From Fibrobacteria bacterium AD312 (GTDB lineage Bacteria > Fibrobacterota > Fibrobacteria > Fibrobacterales > Fibrobacteraceae): a stretch of DNA of 64,000 bases. Shown in pieces: positions 50,430 to 59,554 of the stretch. The stretch lies in the NCBI GenBank assembly GCA_001462345.1, contig LIUM01000041.1, forward strand, positions 1-64,000, in the 5' to 3' direction. The number at the start of each line of letters is the position of its first letter. Within the stretch, counting starts at the first letter, position 1. Made by a program: the position numbers and the translations under genes. The notes below the pieces were generated by a model. That model did not search any database. It saw only the letters and a program-made list of their open reading frames with translations, and had not been told where the DNA came from.

Positions 50430-52724
50430 CTATTTTTTCTTCTGAGGATATACACAACGGAAACCGATGTCATCAGCCCAGAAACGAGGGTCTTCATAAG
50501 CTTGCGCCTTCAAGTCTAACTTTTTTTCTTTGTCTTTCCAAGAGCCTCCCTTAATTACTTTTGAAGAACCAAATCGAGGGCCTTTGGGATTAGACTTTCC
50601 TTTTTTATAAGGTAACAAGCTGTATTTATCGAGAGTCCATTCGGCGACGTTTCCATGAACATCATAGAGTCCCCATTTATTCGGTTTTTTAGAGCCGACC
50701 TTCTGAGGACCATATAAAGGATCTTTCTTCTTTTTCTTATAAGAATTTTCTTTGTATACGGCATACGTTTCAGGATTTGGATCTTTATCTGTCACCCATA
50801 AATTCTTTTGAATTCCACCAGCACGAGCAGCATATTCCCACTCTGCTTCTGTAGGTAATCTTCCCCCTAGAGCTTCACAGAATTGATTTGCATCTAGCCA
50901 AGTGATATTATGTACTGGTTTTTGAGGACTCTGAAAAGAAGAACGTTCTTCTATTCTCTTAGTAGAATCGCGTGTCGCCATGATACGTATAAAATGACCT
51001 TGAGTTATTTCTGTTGCGTTAATGGAGAACGGTGAAAGATAAACAATCATCTCCTTAAAAATAAAAGAAGCTGAATCTAATTTAATGTAATCACCACGGA
51101 TAGAATCTCGAACTAAACGATCATTTTTCTTTTCCAAGACTAAATCTGGTTCCTCTTCAGGTTCTTCAATAGGCTCAATCACTTTTGATTCTACTGGTTT
51201 TACTGGAGCAACAGTGTCTTTAAATAAAGAATCCGCGGCAACAACAACTACATTCTTTCGATTTAACCAATCTTGCACTTCTTGATTGGAAGCAATATAA
51301 GACGGAAGAATAAAATCCCCAGAACCAGTATAAGTAATGCCTTGAGATTCCATTTCTATTTTTACGTAACGATAATGGTGACGGCTTTTAACGACACCTT
51401 CTTCTTGTAACCATAAAGGTTTATTTTCTTCTAAGGTTAAAAATACCTTAAGAGGTACCGTATTTTGATTAAAGAAAGAGGCTAGGGAATCCGCATTATA
51501 AACTGTAATCATGCCTCTCCAAATAACATCAAATCGATTTTTATCGCCCTTAAAAACAAATTCTATTTGCTTTTGCGAAGAAGCTTTTAAAGTAGAAGAA
51601 TCCAAATTCGTTAAAGATAAAGAGTCCTGAGGTAAATTAGAAGGCATTGCGTTTAGCGTAACTTGCACGGAACGTACTGAATCTGGAATTAAGGTCAAGC
51701 GCAATGGTAATTTTTCTAAGCTATCGAGTTTTGCACGAATGGCTTCATAAGTAGCCCTAACCTTTACTAGCTTAGATTCATTCCATAATTCTTTTGCCTG
51801 TTCTTTTTTTGCATGGAAGAGTTCTAAATACTTATTATATGTCTCTTTATCATCAAAACGGAAAAAGAATTCTTTTGGCTTTGGATAAATCGAATCAAAA
51901 GAATCTATAAAGACCTCTGCTGGAAGTTGATGAAGCTCCTCAATAAATAAATCATATAAATCTTCCACTTCTTCTAAAGAAGAAGCCGTTTTAATTTTGT
52001 CTTTTGTCACCGTGGTCTTTATTGGTTCTTGTTTCTTAAGAACAGTAATCCAAGTGGGCTTTATAATAGTTTCTTTCCCTGAAACAATGAGAGCCCCTTC
52101 AACATAAGGTAGATAACCAGAAGCGGCTAAAGTGCCGTAAAACAAACTTGGAGCTAAAGGGAATATTTTTTTGGCGGCGCCATAATCAAAATCTTCTACA
52201 ATCAAAGAATAATCAGAGACCGCCGATTCAATCTTAAGTATACCAGGTAAAGGTTCTGATTCCATTTTTTTAAAATGCCCATCTTTTCTATAGTACAATG
52301 TGGAAACACGCTGCGAATATATGTATTCCGAATCAAAATACAAATCCGCTTCATCTTCATAAGATTTTGCTCTAGTATTTCCATAAAAGCGTAAGGTACT
52401 TGCCTCATAAGCAGAAAGATTATTCTTTTTCAAACTAAATGCTTTTAATTTGCCAAAGCAATCGTTACGCGTGGTTCCTAAAAACCAATTGTATTGTCTA
52501 GGATTATCCTTGTGACGCCAATACATCGTATTGTTTTGTAACGGGAATTTTGGAGTCGTTGAAAGGAGACCTTTTTCATCTTTTGCAAAGCAGGATTTAT
52601 CCGTTTTTAAGAGTACGCCTTCACGAAATTGCTCTTTAGGAATAACAAAGTGTCTATCAACACTCGCCTGTACAAAAATACTCATTAAAAGCATAAAACA
52701 TGTAATCAACACGTTTCTGTTCAT
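50430..52724 (-). CDS. Secreted protein with C-terminal formylglycine-generating-enzyme-like domain
   Basis: A 764-residue protein with a signal peptide (LITCFMLLMSIFVQAS). Residues ~30-535 are unassigned: a beta-rich region and a helical section rich in Lys/Glu. The C-terminal ~210 residues are an FGE-sulfatase/SUMF1 domain: INATEITQGHFIRIM, PVHNITWLDANQFCEALGGRLPTEAEWEYAARAGG, WGLYDVHGNVAEWTLD, VIKGGSWKD and DIGFRCVY. The two catalytic Cys of true FGE are not in place, so it is more likely a ligand-binding or structural C-type-lectin-like domain, related in fold to FISUMP. Confidence 0.78.
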   Translation of the reverse strand: MNRNVLITCFMLLMSIFVQASVDRHFVIPKEQFREGVLLKTDKSCFAKDEKGLLSTTPKFPLQNNTMYWRHKDNPRQYNWFLGTTRNDCFGKLKAFSLKKNNLSAYEASTLRFYGNTRAKSYEDEADLYFDSEYIYSQRVSTLYYRKDGHFKKMESEPLPGILKIESAVSDYSLIVEDFDYGAAKKIFPLAPSLFYGTLAASGYLPYVEGALIVSGKETIIKPTWITVLKKQEPIKTTVTKDKIKTASSLEEVEDLYDLFIEELHQLPAEVFIDSFDSIYPKPKEFFFRFDDKETYNKYLELFHAKKEQAKELWNESKLVKVRATYEAIRAKLDSLEKLPLRLTLIPDSVRSVQVTLNAMPSNLPQDSLSLTNLDSSTLKASSQKQIEFVFKGDKNRFDVIWRGMITVYNADSLASFFNQNTVPLKVFLTLEENKPLWLQEEGVVKSRHHYRYVKIEMESQGITYTGSGDFILPSYIASNQEVQDWLNRKNVVVVAADSLFKDTVAPVKPVESKVIEPIEEPEEEPDLVLEKKNDRLVRDSIRGDYIKLDSASFIFKEMIVYLSPFSINATEITQGHFIRIMATRDSTKRIEERSSFQSPQKPVHNITWLDANQFCEALGGRLPTEAEWEYAARAGGIQKNLWVTDKDPNPETYAVYKENSYKKKKKDPLYGPQKVGSKKPNKWGLYDVHGNVAEWTLDKYSLLPYKKGKSNPKGPRFGSSKVIKGGSWKDKEKKLDLKAQAYEDPRFWADDIGFRCVYPQKKK

Positions 52725-52769
52725 AAAGCCTCCAAAAAACGCTCATATTAATGAAAAAATACTTTACTT

Positions 52770-55700
52770 TTATACCGTTTGTGATTTAAAATGACCTTGA
52801 TTTATTAAAAAACCTCCCAAATCACCACCTTCTGGACCTAATTCGACATTCCAATCGGCTAAACGAATGATTTCTGGATGATGTTCTATAATAATCACGG
52901 TATGACCGCGGTCAGAAAGTCGCCTAAACATGTTCCAAAGGATTTGAATATCTTTCAAATGGAGCCCCGTGGTAGGTTCATCAAATAGGTAAATAGTCTC
53001 ACTTTTTTCTTTAACCGAAAGTTCTGCCGCTAATTTCATTCGTTGGGCTTCGCCTCCTGAAAGAGTGGTTACCGACTGCCCTAGTCTTAAATAAGAAAGA
53101 CCGACTTCAGAAAGTGGTTTAAGAAGCGAAACAATTTTATCTTGATCCTTAAAAAATTCACAAGCTTCATCAATACGAAGATCTAGGACATCTGCAATGT
53201 TTTTACCCTTAAAAAGAACGGATAGTGTCTCTTGATTATAACGCTTCCCTTCACAAGCCTCACAAACTTCCCAAACATCTGATAAAAAGTGCATTTCCAC
53301 AGAAATAGCGCCACGCCCTTCACAAACAGGACAACGGCCTCGCGCCACATTATAACTAAAGCGACCAAGATCAAAGCCCTTCATTTTAGACTGTTCCATT
53401 TTAGCAAAAAGCCGACGAATAGGATCTAAAGCCCCCGTATAACTTGCTGGAGTGGATCTCGGGGTTCCAGATAAAGGCGATTGATCAACGACAACGACAT
53501 CCACCAAGCTCTGGCGACGCCCTCTAGCACCAAATTGTTTTTTCAATTCAGGTAAAATACAATCCATCACTAACGTACTTTTGCCCGAACCAGAAACTCC
53601 TGAAACAACCGAAATCTTCCCTTTAGGAATACGAACATCTATGTTTTTTAGATTATTCTTGGAAAGGTGATTAAACTCATAAAAAGGAGTTTCGTCTGAA
53701 ACAACCTCTGGCGTGTTTTGATTATGAAGAGGCGTTTTTGAGGTAAGATATCGAACCGTTTCACTTCTTGGATAAAGAGTCAGTGCATTTTTCTGAGATA
53801 ATTTTTTAGGAGAACCTTCGGCAACAATTTCTCCTCCATATTCCCCAGCGCCAGGGCCCATATCAATAATGTGATCTGCTGCCCGCATCATTTCTAAATC
53901 ATGTTCTACAACAACTAACGTATTCCCTAAATCTCTTAGTTGATAAAGAGTGGAAAGAAGTTTTTGAGTGTCATTTTGGTGTAAGCCAACGGTAGGCTCA
54001 TCTAACACGTAAAGAACGCCCTCTAAACCACTTCCAATTTGACTCGACAAGCGAATCCGTTGCGCCTCGCCTCCTGATAAGGTATCCCCTGTTCTAAATA
54101 GGCCTAAGTAACCGAGCCCAACATTTTTAAGAAAGTCTAATCGGCCGAGAATTTCTTTTAATAACGGGTCTGCAATCTTAGCGTTATCTTGTGTAAAAAT
54201 GCGCTCCGCAAACCAATCTCTTGCCTTTGAAATACTCATCGAAGAGACTTCCATGATATTTTTTTCGGCGATGCGTACATTCAAATACTCTTTCTTTAGT
54301 CGCATGCCATGGCATTCTGGGCAAATCTTCTGCGAATCCTCTATGCCTAGCCCCAAACAACGAGGACAAGCGCCCCAATGGGTATTAAAGCTGAAAAATT
54401 TAGGATTAAGTTCTTGCTCAAAATACCAGTCGCAAGAATTACAACCAGGCAACAAGGAGAATAAATGCCGTTGATTCGACTCCCCTTCGAGAATCACTTT
54501 CCCTTGATTTTCTTTATAAGCGATTTCAATCGCTTCGACTAATCGTTTTTTATTTTTTTCATTGACGATCACGCGATCAATCTGGATATATTCTTTATTC
54601 CCTGAAGTCTTCTTCTTATAGCCTTTCTCAAGCATGGCCTCCAATTTATGAGTAGAATGATGATCACTCAATAAGACATGCACCATTTGATTCTTAAAAT
54701 GTTTAAGTGCAAAATGAGAGACTTCTGCAACACTAAAAGATTGAAGAGGCTTTCCACAATGAATACAATGAGGAATTCCTAATCTAGACCAAAAAATTCT
54801 AAAGTAATCATAAATTTCAGTGAGCGTCGCGACTGTACTTCTCGGGCTACGGCTCGAACTCCCTTGATCTATCGCAATCGCTGGAGCAAGGCCTGTGATA
54901 GAATCAATATGCCCGCGATCTAGTCGCCCTAAAAAGCGGCGGGCATAAGCGCTTAATGTTTCTACAAAACGGCGTTGGCCTTCTGCAAAAAGCGTATGAA
55001 AAGCAAGGCTCGATTTACCAGAACCCGAGACTCCTGTAATCACTGTAAGTTGGTGCCTTGGGATTGTCACATCAAAATTTTTCAAATTGTGTTTTCTAGC
55101 GCCATGGATTTGAATGTCTAAAGAAAATGAATCCTCAAAAACAGATTTAGAACTCTTTTTATTTTGAGCCCATGTTTCTCCTTTGAGAACTGGAGCTAGA
55201 AAGCGACCTGTCATCGATTTTTTATTCTTCGCTATTTCTTCTGGAGTACCCGTAGCTACTAAATACCCACCAGCGTCTCCGGCTTCTGGCCCTAAATCAA
55301 TAATCCAATCGGCGCATTTAATCACGTCTAGATTATGCTCGATCACCACAAGACTATTCCCTAAACTACGCAATCGATTTAAGCAATCTAGTAAGCGATG
55401 GATATCTTCAAAATGAAGCCCTGTGGTAGGTTCATCTAGTAGATACAATGTTTTTCCTGTACCTGGACGACGAAGCTCTGCACTTATTTTAATACGCTGT
55501 GCTTCGCCTCCAGAAAGAGTCGTAGAAGGTTGCCCTAATTTTAAGTAGCCAAGCCCAATTTCTTGTAATAGTTTTAATGGTTCTACAATCTTTGGAATCG
55601 ATTCAAAAAAGACACAAGCCTCGTCGACACTCATTTCTAAAACGTCATAGATATTCAGGCCTTTATAATAGACCTCAAGTGTAGCTTCATTAAAACGTTT

Positions 55701-57953
55701 CCCATCGCAAAATTCACAGGGGATTTCTACGCTTGGCATAATCTGCATATCGACCGTTTTAACGCCAGCCCCTTCACACATCTCACAACGCCCTCCAGGG
55801 ACATTAAAACTAAAACGGCTTTTAGTATACCCACGCACTTTACTTTCTGGTAAAGAAGCAAATAGATCTCGAATCGAATCAAAAATTTTCGTGTACGTGA
55901 CAGGATTGGAACGAGGTGTTCTTCCAATAGGTGTTTGGTCTATTTCTATGACTTTATCAATATGCTCTAAGCCTTCTATGCGGTCAAATAAACCAGGTTC
56001 TTCTTCGGCGTGGTGAAAATAGCGAGCGAGTTCACGGCGTAAAATATGATTCACTAGAGAGCTTTTTCCAGAGCCTGAAACCCCTGTCACTACAGTAAAC
56101 GCGCCATCTAATGGGATCGAAACGTCGATATTTTTTAAGTTGTTTTCTCGTGCACCGTAGATGGTTAAAAAAGGCGTTTTGGAATCGATTCGTTTTCTTT
56201 TTTGAGGAATATCAATCTTCTTTTGACCACTAAGATAAAGCCCCGTAAGTGATTTTTTATTCTTTTCTAATTCTTCTGCAGTGCCCACGGCAATCACTTC
56301 ACCGCCTTTGACACCAGCACCAGGCCCAATATCAATCACACAATCAGCCCGTCGCATAGTTTCTTCATCATGCTCCACGACAATTAAGCTGTTCCCTTGC
56401 GCGCGAAGGTGTTCTAAAATATCTAATAGCTTTTCATTGTCTCTTGGATGTAAGCCAATACTTGGTTCATCTAAAACGTATAAAACGCCTTGAAGCCCAG
56501 CCCCCACGGCTCCTGCTAAGCGAATGCGTTGGGCTTCCCCACCCGAAAGAGTGGCAGAACTTCTAGAAATATTAAGATAGCCAAGCCCTACGGCTTCTAG
56601 AAAAGAAAGCCTGTTTTTAATTTCTTTGAAAATTTCTTTTCCAATATGTTCTTCACGAGGAGTGTATTTTTGTTCCTTAAAAAACTTTACCGATTGATTC
56701 ACAGACCAGCTACTCAAATCTTGAATGCCATAACCATGAAAACGAACCGCATTGGCTACAGGATTTAAGCGCGACCCGTTACAAGTATGGCAAATGCTTT
56801 CATGCATGTATTTTTTAAAAAGATGAATATGCCATTTATCCCATAGTTCTTGCATTGTTGGCACCACACCTGAAACTTTTTTGGATGGGGGTCCGTAAAG
56901 AATGGCCTCTTGTTGGTTTATAGAAAGAGACTCCCATGGAGTATCAAGAGAGAACTTCATCTCTTTGGCAATTGCTTTTAAGTCTGACCAACCAAACGAA
57001 GAAAAAATGATATCACCATCTTTTTTTTGAGGCGCTAATGCCCCTTTCTTTATAGATAATGAAGGGTTTGGAACAATCAGTTCTTTTGTAAATTGATAAT
57101 TTCGCCCTAAGCCTTTACAGGAAGGGCATTGCCCTTGAACATCATTAAAAGAAAATAAACGAGGCTCGAGTTCAGGGATTGAAATACCACAACTCACACA
57201 AGCGAGTTCTGTGCCCTGAAGCAAATACTTGGATTCATTAAATAAAAAAGAAACGAGTTTTCCTTCTGTTAAACGGAGCGCGCCTTCAATGGCCTCACGA
57301 ACACGAGAAATATTCTTTTTAGATAAATCTAACCGATCAATAACGACTTCGATCGTATGCTTTTCATAACGCACTAATAAAGGAATATCTTCTAAACGAT
57401 AAATAACCCCATCGACTCGCGCACGAATAAAACCATTGGTTTTTAGATCTTCAATTTCTTTACGATACTCACCCTTACGTTCTTGGACAATCGGCGCCAT
57501 CACTAAAAGAGAACTGCCCTCATCTTCAGAATAAAGTTGGTCCACAATTTGATCTACAGATTGAGCCTCAATTTTCTTTCCACATTGAGGGCAATGAGGC
57601 ACGCCTAATCGCGCAAAAAGCAACCTATAATAATCCATGATTTCAACAACGGTACCGACAGTAGAACGAGGATTTCTGTTGACTGTTTTTTGATCGATAG
57701 ATATAGTAGGAGAAATACCGCGTACACTTTCGACCTCTGGGCGTTTCATGCTACCAATAAATTGACGCGCATATGCCGAAAGAGAATCTAAAAAGCGACG
57801 CTGCCCCTCTTGAAAAATAGTGTCAAAAGCAAGGCTCGATTTCCCTGAACCAGAAACACCTGTGATTACCACAATGGAGTCTCTTGGAATAGTCACATGA
57901 ACATGTTTCAGATTATGTTCATGGGCGTCGCGAACCACCACCGAACGAGTCAT
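52770..57953 (-). CDS. uvrA: UvrA, tandem-fused double-length excinuclease ATPase
   Basis: UvrA is the damage sensor of nucleotide-excision repair and normally works as a dimer of ~940-residue subunits. This protein has 1727 residues and contains two complete UvrA halves. Four P-loops are visible (GVSGSGKSSLAFD, GVSGSGKSSLVNH, GVSGSGKSSLAFH, GVSGSGKSTLVMD), four LSGGEAQR signatures, and zinc-finger Cys pairs in both halves (for example CHTCNGSRL, CEMCEGAG/CEFCDGKRF, CPECHGMRL, CPVCEGRG/CEACEGKRY). The second half begins at about residue 930 (IQIHGARKHNLKNFDVTIP). A covalent dimer follows. A promoter lies at 58041-58069. Confidence 0.95.
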   Translation of the reverse strand: MTRSVVVRDAHEHNLKHVHVTIPRDSIVVITGVSGSGKSSLAFDTIFQEGQRRFLDSLSAYARQFIGSMKRPEVESVRGISPTISIDQKTVNRNPRSTVGTVVEIMDYYRLLFARLGVPHCPQCGKKIEAQSVDQIVDQLYSEDEGSSLLVMAPIVQERKGEYRKEIEDLKTNGFIRARVDGVIYRLEDIPLLVRYEKHTIEVVIDRLDLSKKNISRVREAIEGALRLTEGKLVSFLFNESKYLLQGTELACVSCGISIPELEPRLFSFNDVQGQCPSCKGLGRNYQFTKELIVPNPSLSIKKGALAPQKKDGDIIFSSFGWSDLKAIAKEMKFSLDTPWESLSINQQEAILYGPPSKKVSGVVPTMQELWDKWHIHLFKKYMHESICHTCNGSRLNPVANAVRFHGYGIQDLSSWSVNQSVKFFKEQKYTPREEHIGKEIFKEIKNRLSFLEAVGLGYLNISRSSATLSGGEAQRIRLAGAVGAGLQGVLYVLDEPSIGLHPRDNEKLLDILEHLRAQGNSLIVVEHDEETMRRADCVIDIGPGAGVKGGEVIAVGTAEELEKNKKSLTGLYLSGQKKIDIPQKRKRIDSKTPFLTIYGARENNLKNIDVSIPLDGAFTVVTGVSGSGKSSLVNHILRRELARYFHHAEEEPGLFDRIEGLEHIDKVIEIDQTPIGRTPRSNPVTYTKIFDSIRDLFASLPESKVRGYTKSRFSFNVPGGRCEMCEGAGVKTVDMQIMPSVEIPCEFCDGKRFNEATLEVYYKGLNIYDVLEMSVDEACVFFESIPKIVEPLKLLQEIGLGYLKLGQPSTTLSGGEAQRIKISAELRRPGTGKTLYLLDEPTTGLHFEDIHRLLDCLNRLRSLGNSLVVIEHNLDVIKCADWIIDLGPEAGDAGGYLVATGTPEEIAKNKKSMTGRFLAPVLKGETWAQNKKSSKSVFEDSFSLDIQIHGARKHNLKNFDVTIPRHQLTVITGVSGSGKSSLAFHTLFAEGQRRFVETLSAYARRFLGRLDRGHIDSITGLAPAIAIDQGSSSRSPRSTVATLTEIYDYFRIFWSRLGIPHCIHCGKPLQSFSVAEVSHFALKHFKNQMVHVLLSDHHSTHKLEAMLEKGYKKKTSGNKEYIQIDRVIVNEKNKKRLVEAIEIAYKENQGKVILEGESNQRHLFSLLPGCNSCDWYFEQELNPKFFSFNTHWGACPRCLGLGIEDSQKICPECHGMRLKKEYLNVRIAEKNIMEVSSMSISKARDWFAERIFTQDNAKIADPLLKEILGRLDFLKNVGLGYLGLFRTGDTLSGGEAQRIRLSSQIGSGLEGVLYVLDEPTVGLHQNDTQKLLSTLYQLRDLGNTLVVVEHDLEMMRAADHIIDMGPGAGEYGGEIVAEGSPKKLSQKNALTLYPRSETVRYLTSKTPLHNQNTPEVVSDETPFYEFNHLSKNNLKNIDVRIPKGKISVVSGVSGSGKSTLVMDCILPELKKQFGARGRRQSLVDVVVVDQSPLSGTPRSTPASYTGALDPIRRLFAKMEQSKMKGFDLGRFSYNVARGRCPVCEGRGAISVEMHFLSDVWEVCEACEGKRYNQETLSVLFKGKNIADVLDLRIDEACEFFKDQDKIVSLLKPLSEVGLSYLRLGQSVTTLSGGEAQRMKLAAELSVKEKSETIYLFDEPTTGLHLKDIQILWNMFRRLSDRGHTVIIIEHHPEIIRLADWNVELGPEGGDLGGFLINQGHFKSQTV

Positions 57954-58040
57954 ATACTAATACTTCCTTAAACGAAGAGGAATAGACAAAAAAGGGATAA
58001 AAAAAACGATTCAAAAGCTTTTTCGCCTATTTTTTAGTAA

Positions 58041-58069
58041 AAGATAGTGAACAAATGAACAATAGTCAA
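58041..58069 (-). promoter_or_regulatory. Candidate uvrA promoter
   Basis: On the minus strand TTGACT (58069-58064) and TATCTT (58046-58041) are separated by exactly 17 bp. The leader would be about 80 nt, and AAGGAAG lies 10 bp before the ATG. Confidence 0.6.
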
Positions 58070-58207
58070 TAGATGGGGTTATGGAAAAATAGATTTTTGA
58101 ATGCCTAGTGCAATTCTGATTTGAAAGAACCTTCATAAATGTGGAAATTCATGAATTATTAGTTTTACAGAAAGGAAAAGACTTATTCAGTTAATAAGGA
58201 ATTCTTT

Positions 58208-58435
58208 TTATAAGCTTCTAATTTCTTTTTCGGAAAGGCCAGAAATTGAAACAATATCAATCAAAGGAAGTCCTTTCAAAAGCATCGCTTTGGCCATTTC
58301 GCGCTTATTTTGCTCAATACCCTGCTCAATGCCTTGTTCTATGCCCTGCACAATACCTTGCTCAATACCTTGTTTTATTCCGTCGTCTTTTCCTTCGAGG
58401 TATGAGCTTTCTTTCTCGTATGCAATGTTCGTCAT
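58208..58435 (-). CDS. Stand-alone RpnS-like small protein (duplicated Rpn C-terminal domain)
   Basis: A 75-residue frame starting MTNIAYEKESSYLEGKDDG, which is almost the same as the last 71 residues of the Rpn nuclease next to it. It has six GI(K/E/V)Q units where the full gene has five, and substitutions at the end (SEKEIRSL against SEEEIKSL). Its Shine-Dalgarno sequence GAGG is 8 bp before the ATG. In E. coli, small RpnS proteins made from internal starts inhibit the full-length Rpn nuclease. Here the same segment exists as a separate downstream gene, so it may be a second inhibitor; it could also be a decaying duplicate. Confidence 0.65.
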   Translation of the reverse strand: MTNIAYEKESSYLEGKDDGIKQGIEQGIVQGIEQGIEQGIEQNKREMAKAMLLKGLPLIDIVSISGLSEKEIRSL

Positions 58436-58540
58436 TTCATCTACCTCACATAATAAGAGTTCATTGGAATACCCTTTTAAAGATACATCTTTCGCGAAGT
58501 CTTTTTGAAAAAGACTTATTAAACATCCTTCAGAAAAAAG
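58208..58540. repeat. Direct duplication of the Rpn gene 3' end
   Basis: This segment parallels about 58544-58865, that is the last ~100 codons of the Rpn gene, in direct orientation. Similarity begins just after the stop codon of the full gene (TTTTCTGAAGGATG corresponds to ATTTCGGAAGACCG inside the gene) and continues to the duplicate's own stop. The upstream third of the copy is more diverged than the part after the internal ATG, and the copy carries one extra 12-bp unit. Confidence 0.85.
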
Positions 58541-58543
58541 TTA

Positions 58544-58759
58544 TTACAAGCTTTTAATTTCTTCTTCAGAGAGGCCAGAAATTGAAACGATATCAATCAA
58601 AGGAAGTCCTTTCAAAAGCATCGCTTTGGCCATTTCGCGCTTATTTTGCTCAATGCCTTGTTCTATGCCCTGCACAATACCTTGCTCAATACCTTGTTTT
58701 ATTCCGTCGTCTTTCCCTTCGAGGTATGAGCTTTCTTTCTCGTATGCAATGTTTGTCAT
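58544..58759 (-). CDS. Intragenic RpnS (in-frame internal start within the Rpn gene)
   Basis: The in-frame ATG at 58759 has GTGAGGT upstream, with GAGG 8 bp from the ATG. The predicted product is 71 residues: MTNIAYEKESSYLEGKDDG, five GIxQ units, then the conserved C-terminal helix. This is the region produced separately as an inhibitory small protein in E. coli Rpn systems. The Shine-Dalgarno sequence and spacing are conserved in the duplicated copy at 58435. Translation is inferred, not shown. Confidence 0.6.
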   Translation of the reverse strand: MTNIAYEKESSYLEGKDDGIKQGIEQGIVQGIEQGIEQNKREMAKAMLLKGLPLIDIVSISGLSEEEIKSL

Positions 58760-59509
58760 TTCATCTACCTCACATAATAAGATTTCATCGGAGTACCCTT
58801 TTAAAGATACATCTTTCACAAAGTCTTTGTCAAGAAGACCTCTTAGACGGTCTTCCGAAATATCATCATCTTCAAGGACAGCCCGAAAAAGGCGAAGCAT
58901 ATCGGCTCTTGTAGACTTTTCTTGATTTTCAATCGGTGTGCGGTCTTCGATATTGAAAAACTTCTCGAGTTCTACAAAATACACGTCTAACTTGTCGTAA
59001 AAATGATTTTTGTTTCTAACGACCTGCGTTCGGTGAAAATACGTGTCTTTTTCGAGAATAAATTGGTCTTCCGTTAATATTGAAAGAACATAAATATGCG
59101 GAAGTTGATATTTTTGAGACTTCTTCACCGTTCTTGAGATGACTCTCGATGTATAATAGATAAGACGATCGGCAAATAGTTTGTCTGCATTTTGCTGAAC
59201 CTCAATCAAAACGGGTTCACCAGACTGAGTGATGCCATAAACATCAAAAATCGCCGTTTTATCGTTCAAGATCCCAGGATTCTCTTGCACGCCAAGCGTA
59301 AATTTCGTGATCGCTTTTGAACCCTCGAGCCCGAGCATTGCATTCAAAAATTTGATTGTGCGTTCTGGTTTAGCTTCGTTTGCCATTAGCAGTTTGAAAA
59401 TACCGTCGCTGAATGGGTAAACGTTCTTGAAAACTTTTCGGTATTCGGCAAGCCTAGCTGGGTTAGCCTTCACATCCTTAGCCATGGCTATGAACTGACT
59501 TCTATTCAT
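58544..59509 (-). CDS. Rpn-family recombination-promoting nuclease / PD-(D/E)XK transposase-like protein
   Basis: A 321-residue protein. The N-terminus (YPFSDGIFKLLMANEAKPERTIKFLNAML) and the nuclease core are typical of Rpn/PDDEXK_2: FDVYGITQSGEPVLIEVQQ supplies the catalytic Asp and the E-x-Q pair, followed by RLIYYTSRVISRTVKKSQKY. The C-terminus contains five GI(K/E/V)Q repeats and the helical end LLKGLPLIDIVSISGLSEEEIKSL. Rpn proteins are DNA endonucleases with toxic and phage-defence activity. The ATG follows AAGGGAGGAAAAG, a strong ribosome binding site. The gene has an internal start (listed separately), and its promoter carries several palindromes. Confidence 0.9.
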   Translation of the reverse strand: MNRSQFIAMAKDVKANPARLAEYRKVFKNVYPFSDGIFKLLMANEAKPERTIKFLNAMLGLEGSKAITKFTLGVQENPGILNDKTAIFDVYGITQSGEPVLIEVQQNADKLFADRLIYYTSRVISRTVKKSQKYQLPHIYVLSILTEDQFILEKDTYFHRTQVVRNKNHFYDKLDVYFVELEKFFNIEDRTPIENQEKSTRADMLRLFRAVLEDDDISEDRLRGLLDKDFVKDVSLKGYSDEILLCEVDEMTNIAYEKESSYLEGKDDGIKQGIEQGIVQGIEQGIEQNKREMAKAMLLKGLPLIDIVSISGLSEEEIKSL

Positions 59510-59554
59510 TCTTTTCCTCCCTTGCGAACAAGCTGAAATCGCAAGGCTTAATCG

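Noticed and set aside
50430-51130. FGE-like domain as an active sulfatase-modifying enzyme
   Set aside because: The catalytic Cys pair expected of true FGE is not visible, and no sulfatase gene is near; kept only as a fold assignment.
58320-58375. 12-bp repeats in the Rpn C-terminal region considered as a CRISPR array
   Set aside because: The units are in-frame 12-bp codon repeats without unique spacers; no CRISPR array exists in the window.
58246-58925. Several plus-strand frames opposite the Rpn C-terminal repeats
   Set aside because: They arise from the antisense of the GIxQ repeats (Cys/Pro/Ser-rich text) and lack ribosome binding sites.
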